From NCBI RefSeq assembly GCF_003443615.1, contig NZ_CP031967.1, forward strand, positions 744,001 through 808,000: 64,000 nucleotides of DNA, read 5' to 3'. Positions 41,296-51,376 of the stretch are shown here, piece after piece. The translations under genes and the position numbers were made by a program. Below the pieces are notes generated by a model that was not told the DNA's origin, searched no databases, and was given only the letters and a program-made list of their open reading frames with translations. Source of the stretch: Alteromonas sp. BL110 (GTDB lineage: Bacteria > Pseudomonadota > Gammaproteobacteria > Enterobacterales > Alteromonadaceae). Positions within the stretch are counted from its first letter, which is position 1; every line of letters begins with the position of its first letter.

Positions 41296-41319
41296 GTTTG
41301 CCCAGCGAAGCTGGCAAAC
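41296..41319. repeat. Hairpin between the eno and TonB-receptor terminators
   Basis: GTTTGCC plus AG pair with CT plus GGCAAAC, with one bulged C. Five T precede it and eight A follow, so the stem can extend and compete with both neighbouring terminators. It is readable as a terminator on either strand. Confidence 0.6.
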
Positions 41320-41348
41320 AAAAAAAAGCCCTAACTGGCGTTAGGGCT
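41320..41348 (-). terminator. Terminator of the TonB-dependent receptor gene
   Basis: On the minus strand the stem GCCCTAAC/GTTAGGGC with a four-base loop is followed by eight T. Two further 7-base-pair hairpins (41358-41378 and 41392-41412) lie between the receptor stop and this terminator. Confidence 0.82.
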
Positions 41349-41423
41349 AATGCACACATCACAACCACACTTTGTGATCCAGGGTGTATATACTGCCGCG
41401 TGCCACGGCAGTTGTTTTACAAA

Positions 41424-44381
41424 TTAAAAACGATAGTTTGCACCTACAGTAATTCTTCGGTCAGTAAGACCTTGGAAGCACAGAAGTGAGCCTTCGTTAA
41501 CACAGTACTGCTCTACTTCAGACTCAGTAATGTTTACTGCCTCAACACCAATATTAAGGTTTTCGTTAACATCGTAAGTCACACTTGCATTTAACTGACC
41601 ACGGTCAGCTTGTACCGCAGGGAACCCCCACGGGAAGCTAGATGTACTACCGAAGTCATCTGTACGATAAGCTTCACGCCATGTGTAGCGCATACGAGCA
41701 GACAAACCAAACTTCTCGTAGTAAAGCGTAATGTTGTAAGCATTTTCAGACAGATTTAGTAAACCTTGCACTGCGGTTACGTCGATATCTTCGACCCCCG
41801 TAGTCGCAGCGAAGACGGCGTCAGCACGACTTGTCGCCGAGTTTTCCAACTCACCACCAGAGAACTCTTGCATTGTGTAGTTAGCAAGTACACCGAAACC
41901 TGATGCCCATCCGAGCTCTTGTTCAAAGCTGGAAAGGTCATATTGCACAGCGATTTCGATACCTTTTTGTGTTGTTTCAGCAGAATCGTTCACTTTCGTC
42001 TCTGTACCAACACAAACACCTGTACCTAGGTCTGGACCAAATACGTTAATATCAGCGATAGGGTTGAAGATACCACCACCTTCACATGGGTCAGTTAGAT
42101 CGCGGTAACCTGTTGTAGGGTCCTCATATGCACTTACGATTTGGTCTACGTGTAACTCTTTACGCGTCTTGTGGAAAAAGCCCACACTCAACACGCTCGC
42201 CTCAGCGAAGTACCATTCAGCGGCTATGTCATAAGAAATAACTTCTTCAGGTTTCAAGTTAGGATTACCGATAGCTACGTTCGGGTTAGGGCTAGTACTG
42301 AATGTTACCGATGTAGAAAGATCATCAAAGTTAGGACGGCGAATATCTTTACCCGCGCCAAACCTTAGTACAACATCATCCGCCACATCAGCAACTAAGT
42401 TAAAACGTGGTAGGAAGTAGTTATAATCAGATTCAGATACAATTGTAGAGACAACATCGTTACCAGCGTCATCCTCCGTCACTGAGTTACCCGTTGAAGT
42501 TATGTCAGTTTGAACGTAACGAAAACCGAAGTTACCTCTAAACATTTCATACTCGAAGTTAGCTTGAGCATAAAGTGCGTGCGTATCCTCTTCGATATCA
42601 AAGAAACCTGACGAACTTGCTGTTGGTTGACTTAGTGACCGTGTAGAACCATGTGCTTCTAGCGCACCTTGCAACGTTGATAATACAGCATCTGGGTCAG
42701 AAGAGACTAGCTCAGGATCGATGATAAGAAAGTCCTTTACGTATAACTCTCGACCATCAGCTTCGTTGAAGTTGTCGGGGCCAGCCACTAGCAAATTAGA
42801 GAAGAGGTCACCACGCGGACTATCTTCCATCGAACGCAGACCAACGCTAGTGCTAATGTCCTGCATCATACTGCTAGACTTGTTGTAACGATAGCCAAAA
42901 TCAACCGATGTGATAAGTGAGTCGACGTAATAAGTGAAATCGACTCTGAACGCATCTTCAGAATTTTCAACAACGTCGCGACCAATATTCACGTCACGAA
43001 GTACTACGTTGTAGGGGTCTAATAATTGATCTACGGTTGGGGCGTATTCAGCACCATCAGCAATACCAAAGGTTAAAGCTCCACCCGTCAAATCATATTC
43101 GAACGGCACTGCATTGTCGTTCGCACCGCCTGGGTCAAGAGGAACATTTGGGTTAATGAAGTTAAGCGTTGTATTGAAGCTTGGTGTAGTAGTATCAGAC
43201 GAGGAAGACGCTACTTCTGCAAACACGTTCCACTTTTCGCCCTGCCATTCACCACCTAGACGAAAAATTTCACTTTTCGTTACGCGAGAGTTTGTATCTG
43301 TTGACAAACGTAGATTTGGATCGTCGTCATCGTTTTCTAAATCAATAGGAATAACGCCACGTAAAGCAGCTTGTATAGACCCTAAGTTAGTTCCACCCAG
43401 TGAACCAAAGTTAATGGTTTCAAACTCATCTGGGACAGATACATCGTTTAACGCACTTACACCCGATGCTTGAACACGAGAACTCTCTTGCAGACGCTCT
43501 TGATCATTAATAATGGCGTCAAAGAAAACCTTAGTGTTGTCATTCGGCGCCCATTCAATAGTACCCACTAGGTTTTTAGTTTCGTATTCAAAGTTATCGT
43601 AGTCTTGAACAAAGAATTGGATAGGCAAAAAGTCGAAAGACTGTGCGCTCGCTACACCACTATCTGATGCAACTAAGTTATCTCTATCAGCACGAGGGCG
43701 AAACGCGGTAACATCTTGTTGTGCATAGCTACCGCTTATAACAACACCAATGGTGCCGTGGTCGGTATCCCAGTTATCGCCAAACGTGCCCGAAATACGA
43801 GGTTGAAAGTTGCTGTCAGTTGTTAAGCTACTGTTTTCGCCTTGTACGCGAAACGCTGCGAGCTGTTCATTAAGCTGTAAGGGGCGAATTGTCTTCAGGT
43901 TAATCGTACCACCCACTGAGCCTTCGATCGTTTTTGCGTCTGGCGACTTAGTCACTTCCAAACCAGCAATAATAGCGGCTGAAACGTCTTCAAAATCAAT
44001 ACCGCTTCGACCTGCACCAGAACCAACTGTTGAAACACCGTTAATTTCTGTACGGTTAGCATCTGTACCACGAATTTGTACGCCTGTACCAACACCCGCT
44101 TCACGAGTAATTTGAATACCGGTGATATTCTCAAGCACTTCTGCTAAGTTCTGGTCTGGTAACTTACCAATATCTTCTGCTTCGATAACCTCAACAAGAT
44201 TATTCTTGAAGCGCTTTTCATTCATTGCGCTAGCGAGTGACGCTCGGATACCCGATACTTCAATGACTTCTACATCTTCGTTTTGTTCTTGCTGTGTTTC
44301 TTGCGCATTTACTGATGCGGTCAGGCTTAGTGTCGTAGCCGAAAGTACCGCAAGTGTAATCTTTGATAATTTGTGTGCCAT
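41424..44381 (-). CDS. TonB-dependent outer-membrane receptor (Xanthomonas/Caulobacter type)
   Basis: A large receptor taking up a substrate across the outer membrane with TonB energy. The start is ATG 44381 (AAGAGG about 9 bases upstream); a frame from 44420 adds 13 residues before the signal peptide. The signal peptide ends at VNAQ. Then come a TonB-box-like VEVIEVSG, the plug domain (IGKLPDQNLAEVLENITGIQ, then VGGTINLKT) and a beta-barrel ending in GANYRF with terminal aromatic residue. The 985-residue length and the plug pattern fit the TonB-Xanth-Caul group, often used for carbohydrates. No substrate-degrading genes lie next to it, so the ligand is unknown. Confidence 0.9.
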   Translation of the reverse strand: MAHKLSKITLAVLSATTLSLTASVNAQETQQEQNEDVEVIEVSGIRASLASAMNEKRFKNNLVEVIEAEDIGKLPDQNLAEVLENITGIQITREAGVGTGVQIRGTDANRTEINGVSTVGSGAGRSGIDFEDVSAAIIAGLEVTKSPDAKTIEGSVGGTINLKTIRPLQLNEQLAAFRVQGENSSLTTDSNFQPRISGTFGDNWDTDHGTIGVVISGSYAQQDVTAFRPRADRDNLVASDSGVASAQSFDFLPIQFFVQDYDNFEYETKNLVGTIEWAPNDNTKVFFDAIINDQERLQESSRVQASGVSALNDVSVPDEFETINFGSLGGTNLGSIQAALRGVIPIDLENDDDDPNLRLSTDTNSRVTKSEIFRLGGEWQGEKWNVFAEVASSSSDTTTPSFNTTLNFINPNVPLDPGGANDNAVPFEYDLTGGALTFGIADGAEYAPTVDQLLDPYNVVLRDVNIGRDVVENSEDAFRVDFTYYVDSLITSVDFGYRYNKSSSMMQDISTSVGLRSMEDSPRGDLFSNLLVAGPDNFNEADGRELYVKDFLIIDPELVSSDPDAVLSTLQGALEAHGSTRSLSQPTASSSGFFDIEEDTHALYAQANFEYEMFRGNFGFRYVQTDITSTGNSVTEDDAGNDVVSTIVSESDYNYFLPRFNLVADVADDVVLRFGAGKDIRRPNFDDLSTSVTFSTSPNPNVAIGNPNLKPEEVISYDIAAEWYFAEASVLSVGFFHKTRKELHVDQIVSAYEDPTTGYRDLTDPCEGGGIFNPIADINVFGPDLGTGVCVGTETKVNDSAETTQKGIEIAVQYDLSSFEQELGWASGFGVLANYTMQEFSGGELENSATSRADAVFAATTGVEDIDVTAVQGLLNLSENAYNITLYYEKFGLSARMRYTWREAYRTDDFGSTSSFPWGFPAVQADRGQLNASVTYDVNENLNIGVEAVNITESEVEQYCVNEGSLLCFQGLTDRRITVGANYRF

Positions 44382-44903
44382 GTGTGTTTTCCTCTTAAGG
44401 ATTGAGGAATGTCTAATCACTCATTCCTTACCGCTTAATTGATTTGCAACTTACCCGCCCTGCAAACTTGCCTTACACCTACTTTACAAGACCGTTACAA
44501 AAGTAAGACAAGTTTTTACATTGGTCAACACAAAATGTTAAAAAATGGTCAATTTTGTTTATATTTTTGGCATTACCAATATTTATAGAGAATGAATCGC
44601 TATGCTTAAACGACCCAAAAACAGGGTTATAAACGCCATATTTCAATGACTTACATTATTCACAGTTTAATTTATCAACGTTTAATAGTACTTACTCGCC
44701 CATTAGGTTATGCAACATAATTGGTAATACAGGTTTGTGGTAAACTGGTCTCTCACCAACAAATTGTTAAAAAGTAAGTGCAAAACTTAGAATTGTTAAT
44801 CGCTCGGCTCAATTGCGGCAATGGCTTTTGAAATAGCTATGTGGCGCTTATTGTCGTTTCTTGATACGGTTAAACAATAATCAAACACATGTGCAGATAA
44901 GTA
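44382..44903. promoter_or_regulatory. Divergent intergenic region upstream of the TonB receptor gene
   Basis: About 520 AT-rich bases without a credible gene, holding promoters for the receptor (minus) and the orphan protein (plus). Two direct copies of TGGTCAA lie at 44522-44528 and 44546-44552, 24 bases apart, with the inverted repeat AACA-N5-TGTT overlapping the first. TTGGCATTACCAA, an imperfect palindrome, lies at 44567-44579. They could be operator sites; no regulator is identified. Confidence 0.35.
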
Positions 44904-45659
44904 ATGACATCAGAGAAACCTTCTTCTCGATCTCAAGCAGGCTTTTTCAGTGAATCGGGTGAGTTAGGTGGAAGCCATGCGCAGTTCACAGAAATTTGTA
45001 CTGCGCTCTATGAGAGAGAATTATTAACACTTGCTCATTTGAACACAAACAATGCATCAATGTTGAAACGTCGAATGGGCGGCCTGCCCTATCATATTCG
45101 AAGCGTAGCTCGCTATATGGTTACGCAACTTCAATTGCCCCCTACGCTTAAAGTCGATACGCATAACGGAAGCTGGTTTTGTAAGCAACCGAGCAAATGT
45201 CCTGGTTTAACGCAAGATAATGAAAAATGTGTGCAATGGTTCAAGAAGAATACGGATTATGGTTTAGTTGTTCCTGTACTCGTTCAAAGCATTGAAGGAC
45301 TTACGATTGAACTTGACTCTATTGATATGTTTCGCGAGTCCAAAGATAGGATTCATTTGAATAAGCATGGTTGGTTCGATATAGGTGAAGGCCAATTAAC
45401 TAAAAAATGTGCGACACAAGATACTATTATCACTCAACCTATTGACGAAATTTCAAAAAGTGTATTCTCTTCGTGCCAACTATCAAGCACAACACTTACG
45501 TTGTTAAAACCTACTAAAGCCATAATAAGTAGTGCTTGCTGCGGTCATATGTGGAACTACAAATCAAAAACTAGCCCGCGTTCTCTTTCATTAAGAGAGA
45601 TGCGCTTGTCCACTCAGGTCAATTGGAAAAATCTCACTTCAACGCGAAACAAACAATAA
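44904..45659 (+). CDS. Protein of unknown function with cysteine-rich segments
   Basis: A 251-residue protein without signal peptide or membrane segment. Not recognised. Visible features are a basic segment MLKRRMGGLPYHIRSVARYM near residue 53, cysteines in SWFCKQPSKCPGL and DNEKCVQWF spaced like a possible metal site, and a C-terminal SACCGHMWNYKSK with paired cysteines and a histidine. The base composition looks like its neighbours. It is divergent from the TonB receptor gene and lies upstream of the leu promoter on the same strand. No terminator was seen after it. Confidence 0.65.
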   Translation: MTSEKPSSRSQAGFFSESGELGGSHAQFTEICTALYERELLTLAHLNTNNASMLKRRMGGLPYHIRSVARYMVTQLQLPPTLKVDTHNGSWFCKQPSKCPGLTQDNEKCVQWFKKNTDYGLVVPVLVQSIEGLTIELDSIDMFRESKDRIHLNKHGWFDIGEGQLTKKCATQDTIITQPIDEISKSVFSSCQLSSTTLTLLKPTKAIISSACCGHMWNYKSKTSPRSLSLREMRLSTQVNWKNLTSTRNKQ

Positions 45660-45883
45660 TTATTCAGTTTTTTTGCATGATATTTCAAGAATAAAAAACC
45701 ATCTTATTGACTTTATTAGTATACCTGTCCTAACCCACCTTAATCAGATGGCGTAAATTGTAGAAGATTGCACTGAAGACTGCCCACCCCCTGCTCTAAA
45801 CGACAATTATTAGGATATACATCCTAAATAATCAAAAGATAGCTTTTATACGCGAAAAATATACTCATTATCGTAAACAATGG

Positions 45884-45912
45884 TTGACCTCTTCATGCCA
45901 CATGGGTACATT
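45884..45912 (+). promoter_or_regulatory. Likely leu operon promoter
   Basis: -35 TTGACC (45884-45889), a 17-base spacer, and -10 TACATT (45907-45912). It starts the leader RNA about 30 bases before the leucine-rich leader peptide. Confidence 0.68.
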
Positions 45913-45949
45913 GTCGCTATCAACTTGGTCAGCAAAGAAACAACAGCAA

Positions 45950-46009
45950 ATGCGTATCCGTTTTCTTCTTCTATCTCTACTCCTTATGGCAGCCAGACTG
46001 CACGGGTAG
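45950..46009 (+). CDS. leuL: leu operon leader peptide
   Basis: A 19-residue frame, MRIRFLLLSLLLMAARLHG, with seven leucine codons, six of them in the stretch LLLSLLL (CTT CTT CTA TCT CTA CTC CTT, at 45965-45985). Leader peptides of this kind sense leucyl-tRNA: a ribosome stalled at the leucine codons changes the folding of the RNA ahead. It is followed by a strong terminator and then leuA. The ribosome-binding site is weak (AAAGAAAC upstream). E. coli LeuL is 28 residues with four adjacent leucines, so this one is shorter but richer. No similarity search was run. Confidence 0.85.
   Translation: MRIRFLLLSLLLMAARLHG
45955..46008 (+). promoter_or_regulatory. leu attenuator: protector (1:2) and antiterminator pairing segments
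   Basis: GCACGGG at 46000-46006, inside the last leader codons, is identical to the right arm of the terminator and so can pair with its left arm CCCGTGC (46040-46046), forming an antiterminator. TATCCGT at 45955-45961 can pair with ACGGGTA at 46002-46008 (seven pairs, one G-T) and hide that segment. A ribosome stalled on the leucine codons at 45965-45985 would cover the first segment and favour the antiterminator. The pairings are seen; the switching is inferred from known leu and his attenuators. Confidence 0.7.
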
Positions 46010-46035
46010 ATTGCGACCAGCGATTCAAAATCACT

Positions 46036-46065
46036 AAAACCCGTGCCAAGCACGGGTTTTTTTTT
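46036..46065 (+). terminator. leu operon attenuator terminator
   Basis: Left arm AAAACCCGTGC, loop CAA, right arm GCACGGGTTTT, then a run of T (nine in all from 46057). It lies 26 bases after the leader peptide stop and 23 bases before leuA, the expected place for a transcription attenuator. Confidence 0.9.
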
Positions 46066-46088
46066 AACTATTCAACTGAGAGAGCGTC

Positions 46089-47648
46089 ATGACAAATCAA
46101 GTGAAGATCTTTGATACCACATTGCGAGACGGTGAGCAGGCCTTACCTGCAAGCCTAAGTGCCAAAGAGAAATTACAGATCGCGCTGGCGCTCGAACGCT
46201 TAGGCGTAGATATTATTGAAGCAGGCTTTCCTGTGTCTTCGCCGGGCGACTTTCGTTCTGTACAAATGATTGCCAAAGAGGTTAAAAACTCTGTCGTTTG
46301 TGGCCTATCTCGTGCGTTACCTGGCGATATTGATGCCTGTGGTCAAGCATTAAGCGTTGCTGAGCAGTTCCGAATTCACACCTTCATCGCAACGTCGGAA
46401 ATTCACGTTGGCGCTAAGCTTCGTAAATCACAAGATGAAATTGTAGATATGGCAGTGGCTGCAGTGAAACATGCTCGTAAGTACACTGACGATGTAGAGT
46501 TTTCGTGCGAAGACGCCGGCCGGACCCATATCGATTACTTATGCCGAATGGTTGAAGCAGCTATTAACGCTGGGGCGACAACGGTTAACATTCCAGACAC
46601 CGTAGGCTACACAACACCTACAGAGTTCGGCGGCATTATTCAGCAATTGTTCAATCGCGTACCCAACATCGACAAAGCGACAATCTCCGTTCACTGTCAC
46701 AACGACTTGGGCTTAGCAGTAGCAAATTCGTTGGCAGCCGTTGAGCAAGGTGCAAGACAGGTAGAATGTACGATTAACGGTATTGGAGAGCGTGCCGGTA
46801 ATGCATCGCTTGAAGAGATAGCCATGATCTTACAAACCCGTAAGAGCATGTTAGGCATTGACACCAATATCAACTCCACTGAAATTTCTCGCACCTCTAA
46901 GTTAGTTAGCCAGCTTTGTAATATGCCAGTTCAGGCCAACAAAGCCATTGTAGGTGCCAATGCGTTTAGTCACTCATCTGGTATTCACCAAGATGGTGTT
47001 TTAAAAGCGCAAAATACCTATGAAATTATGACGCCGGAAAGTGTGGGCATTAATAAGAATAATCTAAACCTAACGTCTCGCTCTGGCCGCCACGTTATTA
47101 AGCACCGCTTAACTGAACTTGGCTATAAAGCAGAAGACTACGATTTAGAGGCAGTATACGACGCCTTCTTAAAGCTAGCGGATAAGAAAGGTCAAGTATA
47201 CGACTACGATCTTGAAGCTTTGTTGTTCTTCGATAAGCAAAAGCATGACCAGGCGCACTTCCAGCTACTCTATCTTCAAGCGAATTCTGGACGTGAAATT
47301 ATTCCGAGCGCCACCGTTAAAATGAAAGTAGGCGCAGAGGAAATTACCCAATCAAGCATAGGAAACGGACCTGTAGATGCGGCTTATAAGGCCATTATGT
47401 CTATACTGGGTCACGAAGATTTAGAAGTTGTCGACTTTAAACTAGATTCAAAAGGTGAAGGTGCCGATGCCTTGGCACAAGTGAGCGTTATAGCCACATA
47501 TAAAGGTCGCCGTTTCCATGGAATTGGCCTCGCTACAGATATCGTAGAGGCCGGCGTAAAAGCCCTTATCTTTGTATTAAACAACACATATTTAGCCGAT
47601 CAAATCGATCAGCAAAAAAATCAACAAGAACGCGTTGCAGGAGTATAA
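46089..47648 (+). CDS. leuA: 2-isopropylmalate synthase
   Basis: First committed step of leucine synthesis: acetyl-CoA plus 2-oxoisovalerate gives 2-isopropylmalate. Of 519 residues, the catalytic TIM barrel starts [13 protein letters not shown], with the metal-binding [13 protein letters not shown] near residue 202 and [16 protein letters not shown]-terminal regulatory domain from about residue 390 binds leucine for feedback inhibition. The start is ATG 46089, just after the attenuator. leuB begins directly after its stop. Confidence 0.97.
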   Translation: MTNQVKIFDTTLRDGEQALPASLSAKEKLQIALALERLGVDIIEAGFPVSSPGDFRSVQMIAKEVKNSVVCGLSRALPGDIDACGQALSVAEQFRIHTFIATSEIHVGAKLRKSQDEIVDMAVAAVKHARKYTDDVEFSCEDAGRTHIDYLCRMVEAAINAGATTVNIPDTVGYTTPTEFGGIIQQLFNRVPNIDKATISVHCHNDLGLAVANSLAAVEQGARQVECTINGIGERAGNASLEEIAMILQTRKSMLGIDTNINSTEISRTSKLVSQLCNMPVQANKAIVGANAFSHSSGIHQDGVLKAQNTYEIMTPESVGINKNNLNLTSRSGRHVIKHRLTELGYKAEDYDLEAVYDAFLKLADKKGQVYDYDLEALLFFDKQKHDQAHFQLLYLQANSGREIIPSATVKMKVGAEEITQSSIGNGPVDAAYKAIMSILGHEDLEVVDFKLDSKGEGADALAQVSVIATYKGRRFHGIGLATDIVEAGVKALIFVLNNTYLADQIDQQKNQQERVAGV

Positions 47649-48746
<1,098 letters not shown>

Positions 48747-48755
48747 AATAACCTC

Positions 48756-50156
48756 ATGGCCAAGACCTTATATGACAAAGTGTGGCAAGCCCACATTATT
48801 GACCAAATCGGTGAAGACAGCTTAATTTATATCGACCGCCACTTAATTCATGAAGTGACGTCACCTCAGGCATTTGCTGGCCTTAACGAAAAAGGCCGCA
48901 AAGTGCGTCGCCCCGATCGCACGGTTGGCACCATGGACCACAGCATCTCAACCCGCTCTCTGGCTATCGATGCCTGTGGACCAGCCAATGCACTTCAGCT
49001 ACAAACCTTGGCAAAAAACTGTGAAGATCACGGCATTCAGCTATTTCCAGTGGGTCACCAAAAGCAAGGTATTGTGCACGTTATGGGGCCTGAACTAGGG
49101 CTAATTCAGCCGGGTATGACGGTTGTATGTGGTGATTCACATACGGCTACCCATGGGGCATTCGGTGCACTGGCTTTTGGTATTGGTACGTCTCAGGTAG
49201 AGCACGTTCTAGCTACGCAAACGCTAAAACAAAGCCGTGCTAAAAGCATGCTTATCAACGTAAATGGAAAGCTTCCTGTAGGTATTACCGCAAAAGACAT
49301 CATTCTTGCCATTATTGGAAAAATTGGTCACGCTGGGGCTACTGGCCATGTTATTGAATACGCAGGTGAAGCTATCCGTGGTTTGAGCATGGAAGAGCGC
49401 ATGACGGTGTGCAACATGAGTATTGAAGCTGGCGCAAAAGCTGGCCTTGTTGCACCAGACGAAACAACATTCGCCTACCTTGAAGGTCGCGAATACGCAC
49501 CGAAAGGCCAAGACTGGGAAGACGCCGTCGCTTATTGGAAAACCCTTTATACCGAAGAAGGCGCCACCTTCGATACTGTGGTTGAGCTTGAAGCAGCAGA
49601 TATTGCTCCTCAGGTTACTTGGGGTACTAACCCAGGCCAGGTCATTGGCGTAAACACACCGGTACCAGCCCCTGAAGATTTCAGCGACCCGATTGAAAAA
49701 GAAAGCGCGGTAAAAGCACTCGAATACATGGGTTTAAAACCTGGTGAAAAGCTTGCCGATATTACTGTAAACCACGTATTTATCGGCTCGTGTACCAACG
49801 GTCGTATTGAAGACATGCGTGCAGCGGCGCAAATCGCCAAGCGCGGAAAAGTCGCTGATTCAGTAACAGCTATTGTTGTACCAGGGTCTGGTAATGTTAA
49901 ACGCCAAGCAGAAGCTGAAGGCTTAGATAAAATCTTTACTGATGCAGGTTTTGAATGGCGTTTGCCAGGGTGCTCTATGTGCCTTGGTATGAATGACGAT
50001 AAACTAGTAGCAGGCGATAGATGTGCCTCTACCAGTAACCGCAACTTTGAAGGTCGCCAAGGTCGTGGAGCACGTACTCATTTAGTAAGCCCAGCAATGG
50101 CTGCCGCTGCGGCAATTACCGGTCGCTTTGCTGACGTTAGAGATTATCAGGAGTAA
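48756..50156 (+). CDS. leuC: 3-isopropylmalate dehydratase large subunit
   Basis: With LeuD it isomerises 2- to 3-isopropylmalate by an aconitase-type reaction. Of 466 residues, the [4Fe-4S] cluster cysteines are in GSCTNGR (near residue 347) and in GCSMCLGMN (near 407). Other aconitase motifs are [20 protein letters not shown] and [20 protein letters not shown]. It lies three bases before leuD. Confidence 0.97.
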   Translation: MAKTLYDKVWQAHIIDQIGEDSLIYIDRHLIHEVTSPQAFAGLNEKGRKVRRPDRTVGTMDHSISTRSLAIDACGPANALQLQTLAKNCEDHGIQLFPVGHQKQGIVHVMGPELGLIQPGMTVVCGDSHTATHGAFGALAFGIGTSQVEHVLATQTLKQSRAKSMLINVNGKLPVGITAKDIILAIIGKIGHAGATGHVIEYAGEAIRGLSMEERMTVCNMSIEAGAKAGLVAPDETTFAYLEGREYAPKGQDWEDAVAYWKTLYTEEGATFDTVVELEAADIAPQVTWGTNPGQVIGVNTPVPAPEDFSDPIEKESAVKALEYMGLKPGEKLADITVNHVFIGSCTNGRIEDMRAAAQIAKRGKVADSVTAIVVPGSGNVKRQAEAEGLDKIFTDAGFEWRLPGCSMCLGMNDDKLVAGDRCASTSNRNFEGRQGRGARTHLVSPAMAAAAAITGRFADVRDYQE

Positions 50157-50159
50157 GTT

Positions 50160-50765
50160 ATGTCTGAACAGGGTTTTACACAACACACAGGCATTGCTGC
50201 GCCACTTGATCAGGCCAATGTCGATACCGACCAAATAATTCCGAAACAGTTTTTAACGGGTGTTACACGTTCAGGCTACGGTAAACATTTGTTTCACGAC
50301 TGGCGCTATTTGGATTTAGAAGAGAAAGAGCCAAACCCGGCTTTTGCGCTTAATAAGCCTGAGCACGAAGGTGCGAGCATTTTGTTAGCGCGAGAGAATT
50401 TTGGCTGTGGCTCTAGTCGTGAACACGCGCCATGGGCATTGGCCGATTTTGGTTTTCAAACTGTGATTGCCACCAGCTTTGCTGATATCTTTTACGGCAA
50501 CTGCATTAACAATCAGCTAGTGCCCGTTGCGCTATCTAGCGAACAAATGGACGCTTTGTTCGCGGCAGTAAAAGCTGAGCCATCAACCAAAATTACTGTT
50601 GACCTTCCCGCGCAAACCGTAAGTTTTAACGACACTAGCTTCAGCTTTGATATTGCAGAGCACCACAAGAACAACTTGATTAAGGGTTTAGATGCCATCG
50701 GTCAAACACTGGAGCTTGCGAGTACAATTGAAGCTTTTGAAGGCAAGCAGCCAGCTTGGTTGTAA
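50160..50765 (+). CDS. leuD: 3-isopropylmalate dehydratase small subunit
   Basis: The swivel-domain partner of LeuC. The 201-residue protein has the aconitase C-terminal motifs [30 protein letters not shown] and [20 protein letters not shown]. It is the last gene of leuABCD and is followed by a terminator. Confidence 0.97.
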   Translation: MSEQGFTQHTGIAAPLDQANVDTDQIIPKQFLTGVTRSGYGKHLFHDWRYLDLEEKEPNPAFALNKPEHEGASILLARENFGCGSSREHAPWALADFGFQTVIATSFADIFYGNCINNQLVPVALSSEQMDALFAAVKAEPSTKITVDLPAQTVSFNDTSFSFDIAEHHKNNLIKGLDAIGQTLELASTIEAFEGKQPAWL

Positions 50766-51103
50766 CCGCTAAATAACGTATGACGTAAAACATAAAACGT
50801 CTCGAACTTGAAAAACAGCGCTATCGCAAGGTAGCGCTTTTTTATTATTTCCTTCTAAGCATTTATCTAAACTTTTGGCTGCGTCGAGGTGGGTTAAGGC
50901 TATATCCTAAATGTTGCTGCATGATAAGAACTAACGTTTTGTCTACTTTCTGAGTGCCTGCATGAAAAGCATATGGATGGAAACAGCACGACTTAACTAT
51001 ACTAAAGGTTAATAAACCCCTCACTTTTTCCACTGGAATAACGTATTATTTGTCTCTAATGTAGTATAAGGCTATGGCAATACTGTGCCGTACAGGAGAA
51101 ATA
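50766..51103. other. Intergenic region after leuD
   Basis: It contains the leu operon terminator. The remaining 260 bases are AT-rich with a -10-like TATACT at 50998-51003 and no clear -35. AGGAGA near 51095 is the ribosome-binding site of the next gene. No other feature was seen. Confidence 0.4.
50816..50844 (+). terminator. leuABCD operon terminator
   Basis: The stem AGCGCTA/TAGCGCT with an eight-base loop is followed by a run of six T, about 50 bases after leuD. Confidence 0.87.
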
Positions 51104-51376
51104 ATGTTAGAACAGGTACCCATTGATGATTTGCAGCCTGGGATGTACGTCAATCAAGTACTTGAACAAACGGGTTCACTTAAAATGCGCTCTAAAGGCA
51201 TTGTAAAAACTCAAGCCATCATTGATAGTCTTAGAGCTAAGGGAATTCTTACGGTAGAAGTAGACCTAGCCAAGTCAAAACCTCTTAAAGCGCCAGAAAC
51301 GTCTGAGCCATCAAAAGAAGAAACACCAAAGGCTATAAAAACACCGGTTAAGCCAGTAGGGCCGCGATTCAATTAA
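51104..51376 (+). pseudogene. DUF3391/HD-GYP protein, 5' part before a frameshift
   Basis: The N-terminal DUF3391 domain of an HD-GYP protein, normally continuous with the phosphodiesterase part. The start is ATG 51104 with AGGAGA 5-10 bases upstream; a frame from 51074 adds residues without a ribosome-binding site. The 90 residues run VPIDDLQPGMYVNQVL through to a Lys/Pro-rich linker, then stop at TAA 51374. The other reading frame continues the linker with sensible sequence, so the stop comes from a one-base shift. Removing one G from the GGG at 51358-51360 would join the two parts. This may be a true mutation, an assembly error or, less likely, programmed frameshifting. Confidence 0.75.

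Noticed and set aside
45880..46092. A 70-codon frame covering the leu leader
   Set aside because: It reads through the attenuator terminator and overlaps the 19-codon leucine-rich leader in another frame. The leader peptide and terminator explain the region better.
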